Shown in pieces: positions 28,647-37,112 of a DNA stretch of 64,000 nucleotides (position 1 is its first letter; the number at the start of each line of letters is the position of its first letter). A program made the position numbers and the translations under genes. Under the pieces are notes generated by a model. That model worked only from the letters and a program-made list of their open reading frames with translations, was not told where the DNA came from and searched no databases. The DNA comes from Palsa-504 sp963800415 (lineage in GTDB: Bacteria > Actinomycetota > Actinomycetes > Streptosporangiales > Streptosporangiaceae). The DNA lies in contig CAWDBS010000059.1 in the NCBI GenBank assembly GCA_963800415.1, positions 58,388 through 122,387 of the forward strand, read 5' to 3'.

Positions 28647-30286
28647 GGCGTCAGCGCCCTGCTGCGGCGCAGGACCTCGTTGGCGCCGAGCACCGCGGTC
28701 ACCTCGGCCAGCTCGGGGCTGCGCCGCGTCCCGGTAAGCAGCACCCGGATGACCTGAGACGCCTCGGTGACGGAGCCGGGGTAGGCGGCCGGGTCCTGCT
28801 TGTAGACCTTCTTGCCTGGCGCGAACCCGAGATCGGCCGCGAGCCGCCTCACCTGGTCGAACCATTCGGTTTCCGGCGCCGGCGGCTGGTAGCCGGCCGC
28901 GAAGGCGCCGGCGACGGCCCGCACCAGATCCGGGTCCAGGCCGCCGAACCGGGCGTCGGCGGGGTCGGTGACCAGCTCGAAGATCGGCGGGAAGAAGTAG
29001 CCGTAGACGTCGCGGAAATCGGCCCACTTGCGCAGGTCCTTGCGCGGGTTCGGGACGCCTTCCCGCTCGATGGCCAGCGCGCGGAGCGCCCGCTCGGGTT
29101 CGGCGGCCAGCACCACGGCCAGGTCGGGGTCATAGCGCCCGGCCCACGTGCTGACCTCGGCGAGGATCTGCTCGCCGGGCATGGTGGCGATGTAGTCGGC
29201 GCTGATGTCGTCGAGCTTGACCATGTCCACCAGCGGGCCCGCGGTGCCGCATTCGGACAGCCGGATCGGCGCGGCTAGCGCGTCGGCCAGCGGCATCTCG
29301 GCGAGCCGGCCGTTGGCCAGGCCGCGCAGGTAATACTGGACCGCTGGTGCCGGGTAGCCCTGCTCGATGTAGAAGGTCACGGTGGCCTCGGGATCTCGGC
29401 GCTTGGACAGTTTGCGGCGGCTGCCGCCGTCCTGCTTCATCAGCGTCGCGATGTGCGCGTACTGCACCCGCTCGAAGCCGAGGGCGTCGAACAGCTGCAG
29501 GTGCAGCGGCACCGAGGAGATCCACTCCTCGCCGCGGATGACGAGGTTGACGCGCATCAGGTGGTCGTCGACGGCGTGCGCGAAATGGTAAGTGGGGAGC
29601 CGCAGTTCAGTGTCGCTGCTCTTCAGGATGACCGCGTCGTTGCGGTTGTCGTCGAGGGACAGCTCGCCGCGGATCGCGTCGGTGAAGCTCACCCGGTTCC
29701 CCGAGACGCCCGGGGAACGGAAGCGGACCACGTAGGGCTCCCCCGCCGCGAGCCGCTTGGCCACCTCGTCGGGATCGGCGTCCCGCCAGATGGCCCACTT
29801 GCCGTAGTAGCCCGGGAGGGCGCCCGCGGCCCGCTGCCGCGCGGTAATGTCCTCCAGGTCCTGCTTGGTCGCGAAGCACGGGTAGGCGAGGCCCTGGCGG
29901 AGCAGTTCGCGGACGTAGGTCAGGTAGGTCTGCGATCGCGCCGACTGGGTGTAGGGCCCGTAGCGGCCGGTCCGGTCGTCCTCGTCCGGGCCGATGGAGA
30001 AGTACTCGAACGCCTCGGCGAACTGCTCGGCCGCGCCCTCGGTGAACCGGGCCTGGTCGGTGTCCTCCAGGCGGACCAGATAGACGCCGCCGGACTGCCG
30101 GGCCACGTCGGCGTCGATCGTCGCCGTGAACACGCCGCCGATGGTGAGAAAGCCCGTCGGGCTCGGCGCGATGCGGGTGACCTTCGCCCCTTCAGGCAGG
30201 TCACGCGGCGGGTAGCGGTTCTCCCAATGATCCTGTCCCGGCAGGTCCGGCGGGAACAGCGAATCAACAATCTCCTGGCTGAGCAT
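28643..30286 (-). CDS. gltX: Glutamyl-tRNA synthetase-like protein with an altered HIGH motif
   Basis: Class I GluRS fold, 547 aa. After a 30-residue extension comes KVTRIAPSPTGFLTIGGVFT, where the first His of the HIGH-equivalent is Thr. The rest of the catalytic domain is preserved: VYLVRLEDTDQARF, LVIRGEEWISSVPLHLQLFD, and the KMSKS-equivalent SRRKLSKRRD. An anticodon-binding-like C-terminal domain follows. The extension and motifs match a divergent GluRS subgroup rather than the standard actinobacterial enzyme. It could still charge tRNA, be a resistant second copy, or have a different acceptor. ATG at 30286. Confidence 0.82.
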   Translation of the reverse strand: MLSQEIVDSLFPPDLPGQDHWENRYPPRDLPEGAKVTRIAPSPTGFLTIGGVFTATIDADVARQSGGVYLVRLEDTDQARFTEGAAEQFAEAFEYFSIGPDEDDRTGRYGPYTQSARSQTYLTYVRELLRQGLAYPCFATKQDLEDITARQRAAGALPGYYGKWAIWRDADPDEVAKRLAAGEPYVVRFRSPGVSGNRVSFTDAIRGELSLDDNRNDAVILKSSDTELRLPTYHFAHAVDDHLMRVNLVIRGEEWISSVPLHLQLFDALGFERVQYAHIATLMKQDGGSRRKLSKRRDPEATVTFYIEQGYPAPAVQYYLRGLANGRLAEMPLADALAAPIRLSECGTAGPLVDMVKLDDISADYIATMPGEQILAEVSTWAGRYDPDLAVVLAAEPERALRALAIEREGVPNPRKDLRKWADFRDVYGYFFPPIFELVTDPADARFGGLDPDLVRAVAGAFAAGYQPPAPETEWFDQVRRLAADLGFAPGKKVYKQDPAAYPGSVTEASQVIRVLLTGTRRSPELAEVTAVLGANEVLRRSRALTP

Positions 30287-30309
30287 CAGCGAGCGGCTCC
30301 GAACGACGT

Positions 30310-30486
30310 GTGGTCAAGGCCGACAGCAGCGTACCGCCCCTCAGGGTCGGCCTGGCCCTGGGCGTGGCCATCCTGGGGGCGGTGCTGGGCACCAGAGCCG
30401 GAGTCTATAGGCCGTGGGTGTCGATGCGGCACGCCCCGGACGGATCCGGCCTCACGGAGCCGGGCGCCGGGCGCCGGTGCCCTTGA
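30310..30486 (+). CDS. Possible small membrane protein, 58 aa
   Basis: GTG at 30310 opens a short frame with one hydrophobic segment (RVGLALGVAILGAVLGTRAG). It is divergent from the GluRS-like gene and its stop overlaps the end of the convergent zinc-ribbon-like gene. No homology is recognised and no ribosome binding site is seen; it may be spurious. Confidence 0.3.
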   Translation: MVKADSSVPPLRVGLALGVAILGAVLGTRAGVYRPWVSMRHAPDGSGLTEPGAGRRCP

Positions 30487-30721
30487 GCCTGGCGATGACC
30501 TCGTGCTCGGCCGAGGCGTCCGGGCGTTCCGCCATCGTCAGCGACTCGATCGGGCCGTTGAACCAGTGGCCGCGCGGGCACCGGATCCTCGCGCTTTCCA
30601 GCGGACCGTCCGTTGACCTCATCAGGTAGCGGCCTTCCACCTCAGCCGGCAGCCCGCACCTGAGTGAACCGGTCTTGTTCATGTAGGCCGGGCAGTCAAG
30701 GAACATTGCACTGGTATCCAT
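30452..30721 (-). CDS. Small Cys-rich conserved protein, 89 aa
   Basis: The product has spaced cysteines (FLDCPAYMNK, LRCGLPAEVEGRY, IRCPRGHWFNGPIESL) that could bind zinc. It resembles a small family widespread in actinomycetes and of unknown role; the CPRGHWFNGPIE motif is its core. ATG at 30721 is preceded by GGGGGT nine bases upstream. Stand-alone gene. Confidence 0.7.
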   Translation of the reverse strand: MDTSAMFLDCPAYMNKTGSLRCGLPAEVEGRYLMRSTDGPLESARIRCPRGHWFNGPIESLTMAERPDASAEHEVIARLKGTGARRPAP

Positions 30722-30796
30722 CGGTAACCCCCATTCCGCTGGAGCCTGCCGGGCGGACGCCGCGTGTCCGCCCGGCAGGGCCGGGCACCCTCGCAC

Positions 30797-31147
30797 CCCG
30801 CTCCAGTTCGCGAGGGCGCTCTTGTTGAATCAGAGGGCCGGGCCACGCGCCTGATACACCTGGAATGCCGGGTATGCCCACCATGGCCTCGCTGGAGGCG
30901 CTCGAACGCGCGACGCCGGACGGCATCATCGCGGTGAACCCACCCTGGCCGCTGCTCGGGCTGTCAAATCCGAGGTCTCGGGGTTTCTGTTATCTGGGAA
31001 CACCCGTATGTCCATAGGTATTGACAAGCTCTTGTCCTGGCCTGACCATGATCTCAGCCTGAGGAGCCGTTTGGGCTGGTAGGGCAGCGTGCTGGCCCAG
31101 TCTCGGCGTGTCCTCGCCCTGGTGATGCTGAGGCTGGAGGTAGCCCA
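30797..31147. promoter_or_regulatory. Upstream region of the APC permease gene
   Basis: No gene is evident in 350 bases. The distal half is GC-rich and featureless. The proximal half holds TTGACA at 31021-31026, the palindrome GACAAGCTCTTGTC at 31023-31036 and the box TGTCCATAGGTATTGACA at 31009-31026, which recurs upstream of the sugar-isomerase operon. Confidence 0.6.
31009..31036 (+). promoter_or_regulatory. GntR-type box, -35 element and palindrome
   Basis: TGTCCATAGGTATTGACA shares 14 of 18 positions with TGTCCATACATACTCACA at 34821-34838. The overlapping GACAAGCTCTTGTC is a perfect palindrome with a two-base centre covering the TTGACA hexamer, a position suited to repression of the permease gene. 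The neighbouring GntR gene is the likely regulator. Confidence 0.55.
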
Positions 31148-32806
31148 GTGACAAGTAGCAGTGAAGCATCGGTTCCCCCGGGAGCGGCCAGGACAGGGGC
31201 GTCCCCGTCTACCCGGCTGTTCGTCCGGCAGACATCAGGCCTCGTCCGTGAGCTCGGGATCCCGGCGGCGACGGGGATCTCGCTGGCGTCGGTCGCCGTC
31301 GTCAACACGTTCATCAACTTCAACGCCGGGCTGACCGACTTCACCAGGGCCGACATGTACCTGCCGCTGGCGGCCGCCGCGGTCATCTGGCTGGTCGCCA
31401 TGTTCGCCTACCGCTACCTGCTGCGCGCCGTGCCCCGGGCGGGCGGTGAGTACGTCTACCTGTCCCGGATCGTCTCGCCGGTGGCCGGCTCGGTCGCCGG
31501 GCTCGGCATCGCCGTGGTGTTCACCTACGTGCTGTCGACCAACGCGCACTTCGCCGCGCAGTTCACCCCGTTCATGCTGAGCGGCCTGGGCGCCGCGTTC
31601 CACAGCACCGCGGTCGCCAACGCGGGCACCCATCTGACCAGCAACATCGCCATCGCCTGGCTGAGCGTCGTGGTCATGCTGATCGTGGCCGCGCTGTCAT
31701 TGTTCTCGGTCCGGATAGTCGCCCGGATCATCTTCTGGCTGATCGTCGTGCAGGTGCTGGCGTTCATAGTGCTGATCGGGATGCTGGCGGTCAACTCGCA
31801 CGCCGACTTCACCTCGGCGCTGGCCACCTACAGCAACCACCCGAACGCGTACGGGGCCATCATCGCCGGCGCCAAGGCGAACGGGGTGGTATTCGGCACC
31901 TCGATCGCGGCCGCGGTGGCGATCATCCCGTTCATGGTGCTCAACTACAACGGCGTCCTGTACTCCTACTACGTCGGCGGCGAGCTGCGGCGCCCCGGTC
32001 GCACCTACCTGTACGCCTCGGCCATCAGCATCGGCGTGCTGGTGGTGCTGTGGATCGGCGTCTGGGCGCTGCTGCGCGCGCGGGCCGGCCTGACGTTCAT
32101 GCAGGCGCAGGCCAACCTCGGCCTGGTCAACCCCACCGCCTACGGGAAGATCACCAGCCTGAGCTCGGTGGCCGGCGGCCTGGGCTACGGCATGGTGCTG
32201 TCTGGTGACCCGATCACCAAGATCCTGTTCGCGACCGCGGTGCCGCTGGCCGAGATCGCCGTCAACCTGGCCTTCCTGACCGTCACCACCCGCGTCCTTT
32301 TCGCCCAGGCCTTCGACCGGCTGCTGCCGGTCAGCGTGGCCAAGATCGGCGAGCGCAACCACGCGCCGAACGTCGCCATCAGCGTCGTCGTCGTGATCGG
32401 CATCGGGTTCTGCTTCCTGACCAGCCTGGTCAACCTGGGCAGCATCGTGGCCCTGCAGAGCCTGTTCTTCGCGCTGATCCTGCTGGCCGGCGGCATCGCG
32501 GCGACCGCGCTGCCGATACGCCGGGCCGACCTGCTCCAGACGCCGGGCATGCCGGACGACGCCAGGAAGACATGGCTGCTCAAGGTCGCACTGGTCGGCG
32601 GGGCCACCACGCTGCTCGCCTTGTTCACCGTGTACGAGCTGGTGGCGCACTCCAGCGTGTACGGGAAGTTCACCTGGGAGTCGATCCTCACGCTGGTGAT
32701 CGTGCTCGGCGCCGGGCCGGTGATCTACGTCATCGCCCGGGCGGTGCGCAAGCAGCGCAACGCGCTCGACCTGAACATGGCCATGCGCGAGCTTCCTCCG
32801 GAGTAA
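31148..32806 (+). CDS. APC-family amino acid/amine permease
   Basis: A 552-aa integral membrane protein with about 12 hydrophobic segments (for example AAAAVIWLVAMFAYRYLL, IAWLSVVVMLIVAALSLFSV, FFALILLAGGIAATALP). The start of TM1 region GIPAATGISLASVAVVNTF and RAGGEYVYLSRIVSPVAGSV are APC signatures. Substrate cannot be read; amino acids, amines or polyamines are usual. GGAGG eight bases before GTG 31148. A regulatory box upstream is shared with the sugar-isomerase/Gfo-Idh operon, which suggests import of its substrate. Confidence 0.9.
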   Translation: MTSSSEASVPPGAARTGASPSTRLFVRQTSGLVRELGIPAATGISLASVAVVNTFINFNAGLTDFTRADMYLPLAAAAVIWLVAMFAYRYLLRAVPRAGGEYVYLSRIVSPVAGSVAGLGIAVVFTYVLSTNAHFAAQFTPFMLSGLGAAFHSTAVANAGTHLTSNIAIAWLSVVVMLIVAALSLFSVRIVARIIFWLIVVQVLAFIVLIGMLAVNSHADFTSALATYSNHPNAYGAIIAGAKANGVVFGTSIAAAVAIIPFMVLNYNGVLYSYYVGGELRRPGRTYLYASAISIGVLVVLWIGVWALLRARAGLTFMQAQANLGLVNPTAYGKITSLSSVAGGLGYGMVLSGDPITKILFATAVPLAEIAVNLAFLTVTTRVLFAQAFDRLLPVSVAKIGERNHAPNVAISVVVVIGIGFCFLTSLVNLGSIVALQSLFFALILLAGGIAATALPIRRADLLQTPGMPDDARKTWLLKVALVGGATTLLALFTVYELVAHSSVYGKFTWESILTLVIVLGAGPVIYVIARAVRKQRNALDLNMAMRELPPE

Positions 32807-32811
32807 CTCCG

Positions 32812-33783
32812 ATGTGGGGTAAGTCCAAGAACACCAGGAAGCGCGAGCTGCGCATCTACTTCGCCACCGACCTGCACGGGTCCGAGGTCTGCTTCCGTAA
32901 GTTCCTGGCCGCGGCCAGGGTGTATGAGGCGGACGTGATCATCCTGGGCGGTGATTTCGCCGGAAAGGCCATCGTGCCGGTGCTCAGCCAGGACGGCTCG
33001 CTGCGGGCCCGGGTGGGCGGCGAGGACGTGACCGTGCCCGAGGCGGAGTGGGACCGGCTGGCCGGTGACATCGGCAAGACCGGGCTGTATCCGGTGCGGA
33101 TGGACGCCGCCGAGCTGGACCGGTTGTCCGGCGATGAGGGCGGGCTGAACCGGTTGTTCCGCAGCGAGATCGCAGCGCAGATGCAGCGGTGGTGCGACCT
33201 GGCCGCCGAACGGCTCGACCCTGGAGTGCGCTGCATCATCACTCCGGGTAACGACGACCCGGTGGACGCGGACGCGGTGCTGGCCGCGCACGGCCGGGTG
33301 GAGTGCCCGGAGCTCGAGCTGTGCGACCTGGGGCCGGTGACCATGGCCAGCCTGGGGGTGGTGCCGACCACACCGTGGAACACCGAACGGGAGTGCACCG
33401 AGGACGAGCTGGCCAAGCAGATCAGCGAGATGCTCGACCCGCTGCCCGATGGCCGGCCGTGCATCCTCAACCTGCACTGCCCGCCGTACGCCTCGGGACT
33501 GGACGACGCCCCCGAGCTCGACGCCACGCTGAAGCCGGTGATCCGCGGCGGCCGGCCTAGCATCGTCCCGGTGGGCAGCCACGCGGTGCGCGAGGCCATC
33601 AAGCGCTACCAGCCGGTGGTGGGCCTGCACGGGCACATCCACGAGTCGCGCGGCGCGCAGAAGATCGGCCGGACGCTGTGCGTCAACCCGGGCAGCGACT
33701 ACTCTTCCGGGGTGCTGCGCGGGGCCGTGATCGACATCGCGCAGGACGGATCCTGCCTGGACTTCCTGCTGACGACCGGATAA
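32812..33783 (+). CDS. Metallophosphoesterase
   Basis: Calcineurin-like phosphoesterase, 323 aa, cytoplasmic. Metal-binding blocks in order: YFATDLHGSEVCF (D-x-H), ILGGDFAG (GD), ITPGNDDP (GND), LNLHCPPYASGLD and GLHGHIHESRGAQKIG (GHxH), ending CVNPGSDYSSGVL. It follows the permease stop by three bases, so it is probably co-transcribed. Relatives in such clusters may dephosphorylate a sugar or nucleotide intermediate. ATG at 32812. Confidence 0.9.
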   Translation: MWGKSKNTRKRELRIYFATDLHGSEVCFRKFLAAARVYEADVIILGGDFAGKAIVPVLSQDGSLRARVGGEDVTVPEAEWDRLAGDIGKTGLYPVRMDAAELDRLSGDEGGLNRLFRSEIAAQMQRWCDLAAERLDPGVRCIITPGNDDPVDADAVLAAHGRVECPELELCDLGPVTMASLGVVPTTPWNTERECTEDELAKQISEMLDPLPDGRPCILNLHCPPYASGLDDAPELDATLKPVIRGGRPSIVPVGSHAVREAIKRYQPVVGLHGHIHESRGAQKIGRTLCVNPGSDYSSGVLRGAVIDIAQDGSCLDFLLTTG

Positions 33784-33865
33784 GCGCGAATTTCACGCCC
33801 TACCGGTCGAGCTGCAGGCCCGGAAGGCTGTCCGAGCCGGAGCCGACCTGAGGCAGGCCCCGGTC

Positions 33866-34675
33866 CTAGCTGAGGGCCGGCTCTGGGCGCGGGAAGCTGG
33901 TGGTGAAGGCGTACCGGGAGGCGCGGTACAGGTGCCTGGCGAATTCCACCGGACGGCCGGACTGATCATACGCAATGCGCTCCATAGTCAGCAGGGCTGT
34001 GCCGCGGGTCTCCTCCAGCGTGCGGGCCTCAGCGGTCGAGGCGTTCTTCGCGCCCATCCGCTGCGTGGCCGAGTACAGCCCGATGCCGGATGCGCGGAGC
34101 AGTTCGTACAGCCCGTGCTCCTCGAGCATCTCGACGTTCAGCTGGACGAGCCCGGCGGGCAGGTAGTTGTGCATCAGGGCCATCGGCTCGCCGTCGGCCA
34201 GCCTGATCCGCTCCAGCGACATCACCAGGGCCCGCTCGGGGAGCTGCAGCGCGTCGGCGACCTGATCACTGGCGTGGCTGACCTCGGCCTTGAGCACCCG
34301 GGTGGCGGGATTCCGGCCGCTGGCCACGAGGTCGTCGTAGAGGCTGGTCAGCTCGACCCTACGGTCGATCCGCTCGTTGGCCACCAGCGTCCCGGCGCCG
34401 CGCTTGCGCACCACCAGGCCCTTGTTGGCCAGGTAGAGAAAGGCCGCCCGCACCGTGGGGCGCGACAGGCCGAGCAGCTCCGCCAGCTGGACCTCGTTCT
34501 CCAGCCGGGCGCCGACCTTGAGTGCGCCGGATCTTATGGCCGATTCGAAGTGCTGAGCCAACTGGAAGTACAGCGGCACCGGACTGGTGCGGTCGATGCT
34601 GATCGGACCGTTGGTACTTGGTTCGCGTTCAGGCATCATCGACATCCGGCGGGGGCTAGGCACGTTTGTCTGCAC
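33866..34675 (-). CDS. GntR-family regulator with UTRA domain (HutC type)
   Basis: 269 aa. The wHTH (VPLYFQLAQHFESAIRSGAL, LAELLGLSRPTVRAAFLYLA, KRGAGTLV) is followed by a UTRA ligand-binding domain (LTSLYDDLVASGRNPATRVL, LYRASRYAFTTSFPR). UTRA domains bind small sugars, sugar phosphates or amino acid derivatives. Divergent from the isomerase/Gfo-Idh operon, with a HutC-type box in the shared 245-base region, and close to a similar box before the permease. It is the obvious local regulator. Start could be GTG 34675 or an internal ATG. Confidence 0.9.
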   Translation of the reverse strand: MQTNVPSPRRMSMMPEREPSTNGPISIDRTSPVPLYFQLAQHFESAIRSGALKVGARLENEVQLAELLGLSRPTVRAAFLYLANKGLVVRKRGAGTLVANERIDRRVELTSLYDDLVASGRNPATRVLKAEVSHASDQVADALQLPERALVMSLERIRLADGEPMALMHNYLPAGLVQLNVEMLEEHGLYELLRASGIGLYSATQRMGAKNASTAEARTLEETRGTALLTMERIAYDQSGRPVEFARHLYRASRYAFTTSFPRPEPALS

Positions 34676-34820
34676 ATTGTAACCACCGCAGAGTTAGCGC
34701 GGAAACCTGGCCGTTATACACGCGGTCCCTGGCACAAGGGGTCTGACGAGGTGCTCTCGGCTGCCCAGGAAAAGCAAGTCCTGGCCTCCCAGCTGGCTGG
34801 TTCCAACTCTATTTCTAGTT

Positions 34821-34849
34821 TGTCCATACATACTCACAGACTCTTGACA
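34821..34849 (+). promoter_or_regulatory. HutC-type operator and promoter of the isomerase operon
   Basis: TGTCCATACATACTCACA at 34821-34838 contains TGTNNNNACA, the half-site pattern of HutC/UTRA regulators. TTGACA at 34844-34849 is followed after 17-18 bases by CACTAT, giving a plausible sigma-70-type promoter about 50 bases before the first gene. Confidence 0.6.
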
Positions 34850-34920
34850 GGTCATAGCCGCGGGAGGCACTATCCAGCTATCGGCAGACGATCTTGTCCG
34901 AGGCGGGAGGCTGGACAGCC

Positions 34921-36000
34921 ATGACAGCCGGCAGCCAGGGGCAGGACACCAGCCAGGGGCAGGACACCAGCCGGGGGCAGGACACCAGCCGGGGACGGGA
35001 TGCGGACGGCCAGGAACAGCGCCCCGGGGAACACGACGCGGGGCTGCGCATCGGGGTGGTGCTTGAGGCGTTCGGTGACTGGCCGCTGGAGCGGGTGCTG
35101 AGCTGGCTGCCCGCAGCCGCCCCCGAGATCACCCACCTCGAGATCGGCGCGGGCGGGTATGCGCCGCACCCGCACTGCGACGTCGCGGGCTTGCTCGCCA
35201 GCGGCCAGGCCCGGTCGGCCTGGCTGGGCGGCATCGCCGCGCACGGGCTCCAGGTCGACGCGCTGAATGCCTGGGGCAACCCGCTGCATCCCGATCAGGA
35301 CCTGGCCCGCGAGCACGACCGGGCGCTGCGCGACGCCATCCGGCTGGCCACGCTCCTCGGCGTGGACCGGGTGGTCGCGCTGGCCGGCTGCCCGGGCGGC
35401 ACGGCTGGTGATCAGGTGCCGCACTTCGGGGCCGGCGGCTGGCTGCCCTACCTGGAGGGCGTGTACCTGCGGCAGTGGGAGGAGCAGATCGCGCCCTACT
35501 GGGCCGGGCTCGCCGGGTTCGCCGCCACGGAGAACCCGGAACTGCGCGTCTGCCTGGAGTTGCACCCCGGCACGTGCGTATTCAACGTGGAGACGTTCGG
35601 CCGGGTGGCCGCGCTCGGTCCGGCCATCGCGGGCAACCTGGACCCGAGCCATTTCTTCTGGATGGGCATGGACGGCCACAAGGTCGCCGCGGCCCTGGGC
35701 GACCGGATCGGGCACGTGCACGGCAAGGACACGATCTTCCACGCGGAGAGCCTGGCCCTGAACGGCCTGCTCGACCGGCGCTGGCCGGAACCCGCCGCCG
35801 AGATGCCGTGGACCTTCGCGGTGCCCGGCCGCGGCCACGACCTGGCCTGGTGGGCGGGCCTGGTCCGGGCGCTCGGCGGCTCGGCGGCGCGGGTTATCTC
35901 GATCGAGCACGAGGACCCGTTCGTGCCGGCCAGCACCGGCGTCCCCGAGGCCGCGCGGCTGCTGCGGTCAGCGATCAACGCTGCGCTGGAACCACGGTGA
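34921..36000 (+). CDS. Sugar phosphate isomerase/epimerase (xylose isomerase-like TIM barrel), MocC-like
   Basis: After a Gln/Gly/Asp/Ser-rich repeat leader of about 40 residues the protein has the AP-endonuclease-2-type TIM barrel: RIGVVLEAFGDWPLERVL, THLEIGAGGYAPHPHCD, VDALNAWGNPLHPD, VCLELHPGTCVFNVE (metal Glu and His), GNLDPSHFFWMGMD and GHVHGKDTIFH. These enzymes isomerise or epimerise keto-sugars and inososes. 359 aa. First gene of an operon whose next four genes overlap or abut; its stop overlaps the GTG of the next gene. Confidence 0.88.
   Translation: MTAGSQGQDTSQGQDTSRGQDTSRGRDADGQEQRPGEHDAGLRIGVVLEAFGDWPLERVLSWLPAAAPEITHLEIGAGGYAPHPHCDVAGLLASGQARSAWLGGIAAHGLQVDALNAWGNPLHPDQDLAREHDRALRDAIRLATLLGVDRVVALAGCPGGTAGDQVPHFGAGGWLPYLEGVYLRQWEEQIAPYWAGLAGFAATENPELRVCLELHPGTCVFNVETFGRVAALGPAIAGNLDPSHFFWMGMDGHKVAAALGDRIGHVHGKDTIFHAESLALNGLLDRRWPEPAAEMPWTFAVPGRGHDLAWWAGLVRALGGSAARVISIEHEDPFVPASTGVPEAARLLRSAINAALEPR
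34937..34990 (+). repeat. 18-base tandem repeat encoding QGQDTS
   Basis: Three near-identical 18-base units at the 5' end of the isomerase gene encode repeated (Q/R)GQDTS. The repeat lies outside the conserved barrel and is likely to vary in copy number without harm. Confidence 0.85.
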
Positions 36001-37112
36001 GGCTCCGGGTCGGCCTGGTCGGCACGGGCGTGATCGCCCAGGTCATGCACCTGCACTACCTGGCCGAACTGGCCGACCGCTACGAGGTCGCGGCGGTCTG
36101 CGACCTCGACGCCGACGGCGCGCGGGCCTGCGCCGAACGCTACGGCATCCCCGCGGTGTTCACCGACTGGCACGACCTGCTGGGCCATCCGCTCGATGCC
36201 GTCATGGTGCTGACCTCGGGCAGCCACGCCCCGATCGCCGAAGCGGCAGCCCGGGCCGGGCGGCACGTCTTCGTCGAGAAGCCGATGTGCTTCTCGGCCG
36301 ACGAGGGCTGGTCCATGGTCGCGGCTGCCGAGCACGCCGGGGTGAAGCTGATGACCGGGTACCCGAAACGGTACGACCCGGCGTTCGCCCGGATGCGGGC
36401 GGAAGCCGCCAAGCTGACCAGCGCGCGGCTGCTGCGAGTGACAACCTTCGAGTCGCCGCTGCGGCCCTACATCGCGCATTACCCGCTACTCCCCCGGACA
36501 CCGCTGCCGGCCGAGGTCACCGCCGGGCTGCGGGCCGACAGCGACCAGCGGATCAGGGCCGCGACCGGAGCCGCCACCGACCTGGAGCGGCAGGTCTACG
36601 AGGGGGTGCTGCTCGACACCCTGGTGCACGAGCTGAATACGGTGCGCGGCTTGCTCGGCGAGCCGACCCGGCTCGAGTACGTGAGCCTGGCTCTGGACTG
36701 CGTCACCGTGATGCTCAGGTTCGGGCCGCTGCCGGTGGCCATCCACTGGATCGACCTGCCCGGCATCGCCCGGTACGGGATGGAGTTCGCGCTCTACGCG
36801 CCGGACCGCCGGCTGCGACTGACGTTCCCTTCACCGTTCCTGCGCAACGAGCCGGCCACCCTGGAGATCGAGGACGGCGCCGCGGGTTCGGCCCGGGCCT
36901 GGCGGACCGAGGAGGTCGCCAGCTACGAGAGCGGATTCAAGCGCGAACTCGAGGCGTTCCACGACTGGATCGTGACCGGCCGCGAGCCGGCCACCGCAGG
37001 CCGGGATGGCCTGCGCGACATCACGCTGTGCCAGACCATCATCGGCTGCCACCATCGCGGCGCGCCGGTCGACGATCCTGCGGGCGCGAATGAGATAAGG
37101 ACGGCCCGATGA
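35997..37112 (+). CDS. Gfo/Idh/MocA-family oxidoreductase
   Basis: NAD(P)-dependent sugar/cyclitol dehydrogenase, 371 aa. Rossmann motif RLRVGLVGTGVIAQVMHL, catalytic EKP in HVFVEKPMCFSADEG, followed by GVKLMTGYPKRYDPAF. The C-terminal sheet domain carries DTLVHELNTVRGLLGEPT with the active-site His. Longer than typical inositol dehydrogenases. GTG 35997 overlaps the preceding stop by four bases, and its own stop overlaps the next ATG, so translation is coupled on both sides. Confidence 0.9.
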   Translation: MRLRVGLVGTGVIAQVMHLHYLAELADRYEVAAVCDLDADGARACAERYGIPAVFTDWHDLLGHPLDAVMVLTSGSHAPIAEAAARAGRHVFVEKPMCFSADEGWSMVAAAEHAGVKLMTGYPKRYDPAFARMRAEAAKLTSARLLRVTTFESPLRPYIAHYPLLPRTPLPAEVTAGLRADSDQRIRAATGAATDLERQVYEGVLLDTLVHELNTVRGLLGEPTRLEYVSLALDCVTVMLRFGPLPVAIHWIDLPGIARYGMEFALYAPDRRLRLTFPSPFLRNEPATLEIEDGAAGSARAWRTEEVASYESGFKRELEAFHDWIVTGREPATAGRDGLRDITLCQTIIGCHHRGAPVDDPAGANEIRTAR

